Source: Bacteroidota bacterium (lineage in GTDB: Bacteria; Bacteroidota; Bacteroidia; CAMBQF01). From it: 5,929 bases of DNA. The translations under genes were made by a program, and so were the position numbers. The stretch spans positions 1 through 5,929 of the forward strand of contig JAIXUZ010000208.1 of the NCBI GenBank assembly GCA_027483285.1. The letters run 5' to 3'. The stretch's first letter is position 1; each line of letters starts with the position of its first letter. Below, piece by piece: positions 1 through 4,655 of the stretch. The notes below the pieces were generated by a model that was given only the letters and a program-made list of their open reading frames with translations, had not been told where the DNA came from and ran no database searches.

Positions 1-89
1 AGAAAACCGTTAGGCCGCAGAAAAGCGTTACCTACGCCCAGGGCATGAAGCTTAAGGTTGATAAGGCCAAGGATAAAGACGACGAGTAG
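1..89 (+). CDS. 3' end of an unidentified protein (partial)
   Basis: An open frame enters from the left edge (first complete codon at base 3) and ends at TAG 87-89, giving 28 visible residues ending KDKDDE. The tail is rich in Lys and Asp. The stretch SVTYAQGMKLK loosely resembles the C-terminal pattern of HU/IHF-type DNA-binding proteins (aromatic residue, two residues, Gly, two residues, Leu-Lys), but that is weak and I do not assign a function. A clear terminator begins 11 bases after the stop, which supports a genuine gene end and separates it from tig. Confidence 0.6.
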   Translation, partial: KTVRPQKSVTYAQGMKLKVDKAKDKDDE

Positions 90-99
90 TTTATAATAC

Positions 100-122
100 A
101 AAGCCCCGCAAGGGGCTTTTTT
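100..122 (+). terminator. Rho-independent terminator of the upstream gene
   Basis: An 8-bp perfect stem (AAAGCCCC with GGGGCTTT) closes a GCAA loop, a stable GNRA tetraloop, and runs into a T tract at 117-122. It lies just after the TAG at 87-89 and before the tig promoter, so it ends the upstream transcript and insulates tig. Confidence 0.9.
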
Positions 123-170
123 ATTGCCTATCCTTACTGCCAACTGTCAACCGGCAACAGGGAACTGAAA

Positions 171-202
171 TTTGCCCCTGTCAAAATGTCGTAGTATCTT
201 TG
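171..202 (+). promoter_or_regulatory. Bacteroidota-type promoter of tig
   Basis: TTTG at 171-174 is followed, after 20 bases, by TATCTTTG at 195-202. This matches the primary sigma factor consensus of Bacteroidota (TTTG at -33, TAnnTTTG at -7, spacing 19-21). Transcription should start near 207-210, giving a leader of about 20 bases before the ATG at 230. The -7 box covers a TTG at 200-202 that would otherwise extend the tig frame, so that upstream start is very unlikely. Confidence 0.8.
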
Positions 203-229
203 CGGCTTTATTTTTGTAAATACCATATC

Positions 230-1594
230 ATGAATATTACCCGCGAAAACATCGGCCCATTAAATGACGTGCTGAAAGTAACAGTTGAGGCTGCTGATTA
301 TGCCGATACATACGAGAAAAAACTAAAAGAATACCAAAAACAGGCTGTACTGCCGGGCTTCCGTCCGGGCAAGGTGCCTGCTGCGGTTATTAAAAAGCGC
401 ATGGGCAAAGACCTTTTGGGCGAGTTGGTAACCAACGCCATGGCCGATGCTTTGGATAAGTATATGAAAGAGAACGAGGTGCGCTACTTTGGCCAGCCTA
501 TTCCTTACAATGTAGAGGCTTACAGCTACGATTGGGACAACCAAACCGAGTTTACCTTTGCTTACGAGCTGGGCCTAACGCCTGAGGTTTCTGTTGATAT
601 GGCTGCCCTGCCTAAGTTTGACTACCATACTATCGAGGTGTCTGATAACGACATCGACGAGTACGTAACCAACCTGCAAGAGCGCCTTACTAAAGAAACG
701 AAGGTAGAAGAGCCTGCCAACGAGACAGACGTTGTTTTTGGCGACCTTAAAGAAACCAATGGCGACCTGTTTACCGGCGAAACCTTCTACTTAACAGAAG
801 GTAACGAGAAAGTAAAAGCAGCCCTTTTAGGCAAAAAAGAAGGCGACGTTGTTACCTTTGAACTTGCTGATATTTTTGGCGATACCGGTAAACTGGCCGA
901 TACCTTTAAAATTGACGAAGAACGTGCTTTGCAAGTTGTAGGCCCGTTTGAGTTTACCATCAAAGAAGTTCGCCGCGCTGCTAAGCCCGAGATTGACCAG
1001 GACTTTTTCGACCGTGCCTTTGGCCCCGGTAAAGTAACCGATGTTGAGGGTATGCGTACCGAGTTGCGTAACCTTATGGAGCGCGAATACACGCAAGAAA
1101 GCGACTATAAATTTGATTACGATGTGCGCAACTGGTTGCGTTCTAACGTTGATGTTCAACTGCCTGAAGAATTCTTAGTACGTTGGTTGCCTACAGTGGC
1201 TGAAAAACCAATGACTGACGACGAATTTGCAAAAGAAATGACAAACCTTAAACGTTATTTACGTTGGTCTGTTATAGAGGGCGACATTATGAACAAAAAC
1301 GGGTTAAACATCACCATGGACGACCTTCAGCGCGAAGCTGAAGAAGCTGTTAAAGCTATGTTCCGTATGTACGGAATGCCCGACCGTGATGATGATACCT
1401 TTTATAAAGACCAGGCCAAACGTTTATTGGAAAGCGAAGAGCAACGCCAGCGTTACTTAGACCAAGCCAAAAACAAAAAGCTTTTTGCCTTCTTTAAAGA
1501 GAACCTTGGCGTTAACAAAAAAAGCGTTAACAAAGAAGAGTTCAAAAGATTAATAGAAGAAGAAACAAAAGAGGCCGAACTGTTAGATTTATAA
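230..1594 (+). CDS. tig: Trigger factor (ribosome-associated chaperone)
   Basis: Trigger factor is a cytosolic chaperone that docks at the ribosomal exit tunnel and shields nascent chains. The 454-residue protein is a little longer than E. coli Tig (432). The N-terminal ribosome-binding domain (about residues 1-115) has the signature GFRPGKVP at 43-50, the position of GFRKGKVP in E. coli; Pro replaces the Lys of the FRK contact. A middle FKBP-like region (about 150-245) is poorly conserved, so prolyl isomerase activity cannot be assumed. The rest is the charged, helical SurA-like C-terminal domain. The ATG at 230 is chosen because the in-frame TTG at 200 lies inside the promoter and would add ten non-family residues. 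clpP follows 71 bases later, pairing folding with proteolysis. Confidence 0.95.
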   Translation: MNITRENIGPLNDVLKVTVEAADYADTYEKKLKEYQKQAVLPGFRPGKVPAAVIKKRMGKDLLGELVTNAMADALDKYMKENEVRYFGQPIPYNVEAYSYDWDNQTEFTFAYELGLTPEVSVDMAALPKFDYHTIEVSDNDIDEYVTNLQERLTKETKVEEPANETDVVFGDLKETNGDLFTGETFYLTEGNEKVKAALLGKKEGDVVTFELADIFGDTGKLADTFKIDEERALQVVGPFEFTIKEVRRAAKPEIDQDFFDRAFGPGKVTDVEGMRTELRNLMEREYTQESDYKFDYDVRNWLRSNVDVQLPEEFLVRWLPTVAEKPMTDDEFAKEMTNLKRYLRWSVIEGDIMNKNGLNITMDDLQREAEEAVKAMFRMYGMPDRDDDTFYKDQAKRLLESEEQRQRYLDQAKNKKLFAFFKENLGVNKKSVNKEEFKRLIEEETKEAELLDL

Positions 1595-1596
1595 AA

Positions 1597-1604
1597 TATT
1601 TTTG
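1597..1604 (+). promoter_or_regulatory. Possible -7 box of an internal clpP promoter
   Basis: TATTTTTG fits TAnnTTTG exactly and starts three bases after the tig stop, about 60 bases before the clpP ATG. No TTG or TTTG lies 19-21 bases upstream, so only half the promoter is visible, and the match could be chance in AT-rich DNA. No terminator separates tig and clpP, so clpP may simply be read through from the tig promoter. Confidence 0.3.
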
Positions 1605-1665
1605 ATTCATAACCGTCGTAATAAATAGTACGGATTAATTAAACAAATCAAACAACAGCATTTAT

Positions 1666-2337
1666 ATGTTCGATCAAAATGAATTTAAGAAGTATGCCGT
1701 AAAGCACAAAGGCTTTAACAGCATGCATTTAGACAAATACATGTCGCTTAGCACCCGCGCCCTAACTCCTTATATTATAGAGGAGCGCCAGATGAATGCG
1801 CAGGCTATCGACGTATTCTCTCGCCTTATGATGGACCGCATCATTTTTATGGGCGAAGGCATTAACGATTATGTAGCCAACGTTATCCAGGCACAGTTGC
1901 TTTTCTTAGATAGTGTAGATTCTAAGAAAGACGTTCAGATATACGTAAACTCACCGGGTGGCAGTGTATATGCAGGCTTAGGTATTTACGATACTATGCA
2001 ATACATCAACCCCGATGTGGCAACTATCTGTACCGGCATTGCAGCCTCTATGGCAGCCGTGCTATTGTGCGCTGGCCAAAAAGGTAAACGCAGCTGCTTA
2101 AAACACTCTCGTGTAATGATTCACCAACCATTAGGTGGAGCAGAAGGCCAGGCTTCGGATATCGAAATCACAGCCCGCGAAATTCAAAAGCTGAAAAAGG
2201 AGCTTTACGAAATCATTGCTAACCACTCAGGCCAAAGCTATGATAAAGTATACGCCGACAGCGACCGTGACTACTGGATGACCAGCGAAGAAGCCCTAGC
2301 CTACGGCATGGTTGACGAAGTACTAAAACGCGGTTAA
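1666..2337 (+). CDS. clpP: ATP-dependent Clp protease proteolytic subunit
   Basis: ClpP forms the tetradecameric serine-protease barrel that degrades proteins unfolded and fed in by ClpX or another AAA+ partner. The 223-residue protein has the complete triad: Ser128 in GIAASMAAVLL, His153 in RVMIHQPLGG and Asp202 in SDRDYW. The spacings of 25 and 49 residues equal those of characterised ClpPs. NSPGGSVYAG (95-104) contributes the oxyanion-hole region, and GQASDIEITAREI (161-173) lies in the handle/heptamer-contact region. About 30 residues precede the usual start; such an extension, with YIIEERQ after it, is typical of Bacteroidota ClpP. The unfoldase gene clpX, often next in this phylum, does not follow; the following genes face the opposite way. 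Confidence 0.97.
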   Translation: MFDQNEFKKYAVKHKGFNSMHLDKYMSLSTRALTPYIIEERQMNAQAIDVFSRLMMDRIIFMGEGINDYVANVIQAQLLFLDSVDSKKDVQIYVNSPGGSVYAGLGIYDTMQYINPDVATICTGIAASMAAVLLCAGQKGKRSCLKHSRVMIHQPLGGAEGQASDIEITAREIQKLKKELYEIIANHSGQSYDKVYADSDRDYWMTSEEALAYGMVDEVLKRG

Positions 2338-2349
2338 TCTATTTTAGCT

Positions 2350-2390
2350 CTCCCCCTGCGAAGGGGGAGTACTCCAGCCAAAGGCTGGAG
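2350..2390. repeat. Double-hairpin REP-like element
   Basis: Two perfect 8-bp hairpins lie in tandem. The first is CTCCCCCT (2350-2357), a GCGA loop, and AGGGGGAG (2362-2369). The second is CTCCAGCC (2372-2379), loop AAA, and GGCTGGAG (2383-2390). A G-rich run (2390-2398) follows that could pair instead with the first C-rich arm. There is no T tract, so it is not a classical terminator. The design resembles dispersed palindromic elements found between genes in many bacteria. It may protect the 3' end of clpP mRNA; its dispersal in this genome cannot be seen from one copy. Confidence 0.5.
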
Positions 2391-2425
2391 GGAGGGGGTA
2401 AATAAATAACCCCAATAAATATTCC

Positions 2426-2460
2426 AAACCCTCACCCTCACCGGTGGGGGTTTATTATTT
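2426..2460 (+). terminator. Probable terminator after clpP
   Basis: AAACCCTCACC (2426-2436) pairs with GGTGGGGGTTT (2443-2453) as an 11-bp stem with one T-G wobble and a 6-base loop, followed by the AT-rich stretch ATTATTT. It ends the + strand transcription unit 89 bases beyond the clpP stop, where the convergent - strand genes also finish. The T tract is interrupted, so it may be only moderately efficient. Confidence 0.65.
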
Positions 2461-2493
2461 AAAACAAAACAGCCCCGACATACTGCCGAGGCT
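2461..2493 (-). terminator. Minus-strand terminator, inside 69-bp repeat copy 1
   Basis: In RNA read from the - strand, bases 2493-2471 fold into a 9-bp stem that includes two G-U wobbles and has a 5-base loop, followed by GTTTTGTTTT (2470-2461). On the + strand the wobbles become C-A mismatches and there is no T tail, so the element is oriented to stop - strand transcription. It would end the transcript of the small ORF at 2621-2866 and protect clpP from antisense reading. Confidence 0.7.
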
Positions 2494-2530
2494 ACCTTAT
2501 AAGCGAGTAAAAAATCTTTTACTCTTTATT
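2462..2530 (-). repeat. 69-bp direct repeat, copy 1
   Basis: This copy matches bases 3022-3090 at 64 of 69 positions. It contains two inverted repeats: the terminator stem at 2471-2493 and GAGTAAAA (2505-2512) with TTTTACTC (2517-2524). Four of the five differences fall in or beside the loop of the second hairpin, so structure is better conserved than sequence. The repeat also contains the TAA (2526-2528) that closes the coding remnant upstream on the - strand. It lies 90 bases past the stop of the ORF at 2621-2866. Confidence 0.95.
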
Positions 2531-2654
2531 GTTCTTTAGAGTAATCAAAGTTAAACACATGGCAAATTCTAAATTTACTTGCAAAAGCATTTAGATACCT
2601 AGCAACCGCTTCTCGTCTGCTTACTTTCTCATGTTCAGATATCGCAAGTAAGTT
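2526..2654 (-). pseudogene. Coding remnant, possible lost C-terminal part of a gene
   Basis: After an in-frame TGA (2655-2657) a - strand frame stays open for 42 codons to TAA 2526-2528 with no ATG, GTG or TTG start. Its translation looks protein-like: it contains EKVSRREAVARYLNAFASK and ends VFNFDYSKEQ. The last part matches FNFDYPKE in the 56-residue ORF at 3789-3959. Over those 24 bases there are two differences, one silent and one Pro/Ser, as expected for diverged coding DNA. It overlaps the end of the 2621-2866 ORF in another frame. Either that ORF was frameshifted near its repetitive 3' end and lost this tail, or the tail belonged to an earlier gene that was replaced. Confidence 0.35.
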
Positions 2655-2866
2655 TCAGCTTCGTCTGTTTCCGCATTGTCTGTTTCCGCTTCTTCTGTCG
2701 GCTCGCTTTTGGGCGTGTTCCAAAATAGCACCGAAGTTTTCCCGATGCTTTCCTGCGTTTCGTCCACGAATTCTATCCCTTTCTTGGCGTATAATTCCTG
2801 TATAGCTTTCATCCGAGATAAATCGAACACTTGCTCTTCTTTTTTTTCTTTTGATTGATTGTCCAT
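2621..2866 (-). CDS. Small acidic hypothetical protein
   Basis: An 81-residue protein starting at ATG 2864-2866. I do not recognise the family. It has a charged N terminus (NQSKEKKEEQ), a probable helical middle with SRMKAIQELYAKKGIEFV (about 17-34), a short segment with SVLFWNTPKSEP, and an acidic Glu/Thr/Asp-rich tail built from two AETD[N/E] pentapeptides and a partial third. There is no signal peptide or membrane segment, so it is probably cytosolic. It stands alone, preceded by candidate promoters and followed by a terminator within the 69-bp repeat. The codons at its 3' end sit on a 15-bp tandem repeat, and another frame continues beyond its stop, so the natural C terminus may have been altered by slippage. 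Confidence 0.6.
   Translation of the reverse strand: MDNQSKEKKEEQVFDLSRMKAIQELYAKKGIEFVDETQESIGKTSVLFWNTPKSEPTEEAETDNAETDEAETYLRYLNMRK
2660..2689 (-). repeat. 15-bp tandem repeat, two units, within the small acidic ORF
   Basis: Units 2660-2674 and 2675-2689 share 12 identical consecutive bases (GTCTGTTTCCGC) and differ at two of the first three. Part of a third unit follows. The period is five codons, encoding AETDE and AETDN, so loss or gain of a unit keeps the frame while an imperfect slip would not. Confidence 0.85.
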
Positions 2867-2907
2867 AGTCGTTTATTAGTTTGTCCTTTACAAATTCCCC
2901 ATAATCC

Positions 2908-2967
2908 AAAACCTACACTTCATTCTCTTAGTGTTACAAGTTAAGTATTCTATTCCATTTTAGCAAA
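2908..2967 (-). promoter_or_regulatory. Candidate promoter region of the small acidic ORF
   Basis: Two partial Bacteroidota-type promoters are visible on the - strand. One has TTTG (2967-2964), a 20-base spacer, and TAACTTGT (2943-2936). The other has TTG (2939-2937), a 21-base spacer, and TAGGTTTT (2915-2908). Neither -7 box is a full TAnnTTTG match. Either would place the start 40-75 bases before the ATG at 2866 and would give this ORF its own transcript, beyond the terminator at 3021-3053. Confidence 0.35.
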
Positions 2968-3020
2968 CCCCTATTCCCAAAGATTTTGACTGGAACAAAT
3001 TAAACACTCAGGGCTGCGGC

Positions 3021-3053
3021 TAAACAAAACAGCCCCGACATACTGCCGAGGCT
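3021..3053 (-). terminator. Minus-strand terminator, inside 69-bp repeat copy 2
   Basis: The stem-loop (3053-3031 read on the - strand) is identical in sequence to that of copy 1, with a T-rich tail GTTTTGTTTA. A second pairing is possible between GGGCTG (3011-3016) and CAGCCC (3030-3035). It lies 119 bases past the stop of the lipoprotein gene and would end the transcript coming from the phage-like operon. Confidence 0.7.
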
Positions 3054-3090
3054 ACCTTGTAAGCGAGTAAAAGGTGGTTTACTCTTTATT
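3022..3090 (-). repeat. 69-bp direct repeat, copy 2
   Basis: The partner of 2462-2530, offset by exactly 560 bases, with five substitutions and no gaps. Here the second hairpin is GAGTAAA (3065-3071), loop AGGTGG, and TTTACTC (3078-3084), one base pair shorter than in copy 1. It begins 81 bases past the stop of the lipoprotein gene, almost the same distance as copy 1 from its own ORF. Confidence 0.95.
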
Positions 3091-3128
3091 AGTCGCGGTG
3101 GTGTCAAATTGGGACGTTACCAACCGTA

Positions 3129-3144
3129 TCCTATTATTAATTCT
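3129..3144. repeat. 16-bp exact repeat of 3867-3882
   Basis: TCCTATTATTAATTCT occurs here and inside the 56-residue ORF (3867-3882), where it encodes part of ELIIG on the - strand. The same five codons are present here in frame but are enclosed by TGA and, three codons later, TAA. AT-rich 16-mers can recur by chance. The neighbouring 24-bp match at 3879-3902 makes common origin more plausible. Confidence 0.5.
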
Positions 3145-3171
3145 CAATAATATTCATTTCTTTATCTTAAA

Positions 3172-3735
3172 TTATTTTTTTGTTAAAGTAATATTTTTTT
3201 CCTTCCAGATTAATTGGTCATTGCTTTCATCATATATTATATTTAGACTGTCTTCATTATTATACCCACTTATTATTATTGAGCCTTTAGAAGTTAGTAG
3301 AATATTTTTATATAAATAAATAGTTTTATCTATTGTTTTCGTTTTATAATTTAATATTATATCTAGTATATAGCTGTCTTTACTTTTCCTGATGTCAAAA
3401 ATACTCTCACATTCTAAGTTTATCAATCTTGCTTTTTTAAACTTATCAAATATTACTAAAGAAGAGTCCCATACTTGTCCTTCGGACAATTCAGGTCTTG
3501 CTGCTAATAGACTATCTTTAATTTTATATAATGAGTTTACCATGTATAAAGAATCAGACCATCCTATACGATTTTTGATGACTTCAAAATTAAGTTCAAA
3601 GTAGTTAATTAATTTTAGTGTGTCGAGCTCTATGATTGTATCAGTTGATTTATTTACAATCCATTTTCCTTCATATACGTCATTATTACATGAGAAAATT
3701 ATTGTAGAAAATAATGTTAGTATAAATAGTCGCAT
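3172..3735 (-). CDS. Predicted lipoprotein, AT-rich cargo gene
   Basis: A 187-residue protein of unknown family. A short hydrophobic signal (residues 2-15, RLFILTLFSTIIFS) ends in the lipobox I-F-S-Cys16 followed by Asn-Asn-Asp, so it is probably cut by signal peptidase II and lipid-anchored in the envelope. The mature part starts with a GKWIVN segment and has many short alternating hydrophobic stretches, suggesting a beta-rich fold; a lipocalin-like shape is only a guess. ATG 3735 is preferred over the GTG just before it (3738). The gene is far more AT-rich than tig, clpP or the phage-like genes, pointing to a separate foreign origin. It is the last gene before terminator copy 2, the position where phages carry morons such as surface-modifying or superinfection-blocking proteins; that role is inference. 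Confidence 0.7.
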   Translation of the reverse strand: MRLFILTLFSTIIFSCNNDVYEGKWIVNKSTDTIIELDTLKLINYFELNFEVIKNRIGWSDSLYMVNSLYKIKDSLLAARPELSEGQVWDSSLVIFDKFKKARLINLECESIFDIRKSKDSYILDIILNYKTKTIDKTIYLYKNILLTSKGSIIISGYNNEDSLNIIYDESNDQLIWKEKNITLTKK

Positions 3736-3788
3736 CACTTGTTTTTTAAGTTTAAATAATATGTAGAATTTTATTTCTGCGAGCTGAG

Positions 3789-3959
3789 TTAGTATTTGGT
3801 AATTAGATTTCTTAATAGGCCTGTTTTAGCTATGGCCGTTGATAAAGTAAAATATCTCCGACTATTTCCTATTATTAATTCTTTAGGGTAATCAAAATTA
3901 AAACCTTCTTTGGCATCGCAGTTAAAATTCAGGTAAGGTATAATTCCGTTCTTATCCAT
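3789..3959 (-). CDS. 56-residue hypothetical protein or gene fragment
   Basis: ATG 3957-3959 to TAA 3789-3791. The start MDKNGIIPYLNFN, then a few residues and FNF, is reminiscent of the N terminus of PhnB-like VOC/glyoxalase proteins (PYLNFNGN...EAFNFY). The rest (LIIGNSRRYFTLSTAIAKTG, then LLRNLITKY) does not continue that fold, and 56 residues is far too short for the family, so this may be a fused fragment. It shares FNFDYPKE with the remnant at 2526-2654 and ELIIG codons with 3129-3144. It lies 25 bases after the upstream spanin-like gene and has its own candidate -7 box. No membrane segment is obvious. Whether it is translated is uncertain. Confidence 0.45.
   Translation of the reverse strand: MDKNGIIPYLNFNCDAKEGFNFDYPKELIIGNSRRYFTLSTAIAKTGLLRNLITKY
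3867..3902. repeat. Junction of two short repeats shared with other cassettes
   Basis: Bases 3867-3882 are identical to 3129-3144. Bases 3879-3902 match 2532-2555 at 22 of 24 positions. The two matches overlap by four bases, so this copy joins sequences found singly near the two 69-bp repeats: one base beyond copy 1 and 38 bases beyond copy 2. It may represent the older continuous arrangement. Confidence 0.5.
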
Positions 3960-3972
3960 TTTGTTTTTTTAG

Positions 3973-3980
3973 CAAATATA
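3973..3980 (-). promoter_or_regulatory. Candidate -7 box upstream of the 56-residue ORF
   Basis: TATATTTG on the - strand (3980-3973) is an exact TAnnTTTG match, 13 bases before the ATG at 3959 and 4 bases after the stop of the spanin-like gene. The -33 position 20 bases upstream reads GTTC, a poor match, and the leader would be only about 8 bases. If functional it would let the cargo genes be expressed independently of the late phage operon. Confidence 0.35.
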
Positions 3981-3984
3981 AAAA

Positions 3985-4629
3985 CTACTTAATAAGTATA
4001 GAACCTAATACAAACCCATACACCAGCATAGCTGTCCGGCTTAAAAGGAGCGGCTTTCTGCGTTTATCTTTTACCACAACATTGTTAGCCGATACTATGT
4101 TCATGTAAGGGTTTTCTATCTGTAGTTCAACAACAGGCAAAGGCTTTTTAAATAAGCCCCGGCGTTGTTCTCCTATAACCATGTTTACATAACCCGGTTT
4201 AAATCCAATACTGTCTAATAGCAAACCATTGTGTTGCACCTTGCCGCCCAGGTAAAACCATTTGTCGTTATAAGCTATAGGAATATCAATGGTATCGTCA
4301 CAATATGTCAAAGAACTATCGGTAAATGGTACCCAAATGGTATCGCGCCGCACTTCAACCTTGGCTTTAATAGCAGCAGAGAGTGTTTTAAAGCGTTTTG
4401 ACGCATCTTCTGCTAAAATACGGGCGTGGCGCTCGCTCATTAGTTTTTGCTCCATTTGGTATAGCCTGCTACTGTCTTTGCGCATTATAATTTTTAAGGC
4501 AGATTCTTGCCTAACCAGTTTGTCATTTAAGCCCGCGATTTCAGTTTCGTAAACTGATTTATTAAAGCACCCTTTCATAAGTAAGCCAACAATTGCAGGC
4601 AACATAATACAAGCAAGTAGTTTTTCCAT
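3985..4629 (-). CDS. Phage-type membrane/coiled-coil protein, possible spanin-like lysis protein
   Basis: A 214-residue protein with an N-terminal hydrophobic segment (about 4-20) ending in MKGC, a charged helical region likely to form a coiled coil (about 25-90), a globular part with RRDTIWVPF (95-102) and DDTIDIPIAYNDKWFYLGG (111-129), and a C-terminal hydrophobic segment (about 198-213) after a basic stretch KDKRRKP. Cys21 could be lipidated, but Lys at -2 makes a poor lipobox. Similar architectures occur beside endolysin genes in Bacteroidota prophages. Its position right after the M15 peptidase gene (26-base gap) suggests a part in lysis, for instance bridging inner and outer membrane; this is inference. 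Exact family not identified. Confidence 0.65.
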   Translation of the reverse strand: MEKLLACIMLPAIVGLLMKGCFNKSVYETEIAGLNDKLVRQESALKIIMRKDSSRLYQMEQKLMSERHARILAEDASKRFKTLSAAIKAKVEVRRDTIWVPFTDSSLTYCDDTIDIPIAYNDKWFYLGGKVQHNGLLLDSIGFKPGYVNMVIGEQRRGLFKKPLPVVELQIENPYMNIVSANNVVVKDKRRKPLLLSRTAMLVYGFVLGSILIK

Positions 4630-4655
4630 TCCTTCATTTTTTATCTCTTTATCTG

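Larger units (their letters stand above)
2867..3171. other. 305-base stretch with no confident gene
   Basis: From right to left (the - strand transcription direction) it holds 81 bases after the lipoprotein stop, the second 69-bp repeat with its terminator (3021-3090), and about 155 bases containing candidate promoters for the small ORF at 2621-2866. Bases 3091-3171 have short frames with protein-like ends but no start. One - strand frame reads RLVTSQFDTTATNKE and stops just inside the repeat. Another reads ELIIG between two stops, which recurs in the 56-residue ORF. These look like remnants of a former gene end. Confidence 0.4.

Noticed and set aside
787..1159. Two minus-strand frames of about 100 codons inside tig
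   Set aside because: Both are antisense to a well-conserved gene and resemble no family.
1605..1665. Terminator between tig and clpP
   Set aside because: Only a weak CCGT/ACGG pairing with a long loop and no T tract.
2655..2909. 84-codon minus-strand frame starting at TTG 2909
   Set aside because: Most of it overlaps the better ORF at 2621-2866 and reads as an Arg-rich shadow. Its first 20 codons look protein-like, so I considered a frameshift, but evidence is thin.
2462..3090. Integron-type attC sites formed by the 69-bp repeats
   Set aside because: They sit 3' of genes and are imperfect palindromes, but I find no GTTRRRY / RYYYAAC core pair at the ends and no integrase in the window. The structure reads better as a terminator.
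2462..3090. Template and variable repeats of a diversity-generating retroelement
   Set aside because: The five differences are not concentrated at adenines, the repeats are not in a coding end of a receptor-like gene, and no reverse transcriptase is present.
2462..3090. CRISPR array
   Set aside because: Only two copies, 560 bases apart, with a gene between them.
3074..3319. 81-codon plus-strand frame
   Set aside because: It lies antisense to the lipoprotein and begins inside the 69-bp repeat. Its hydrophobic composition reflects the AT-rich DNA.
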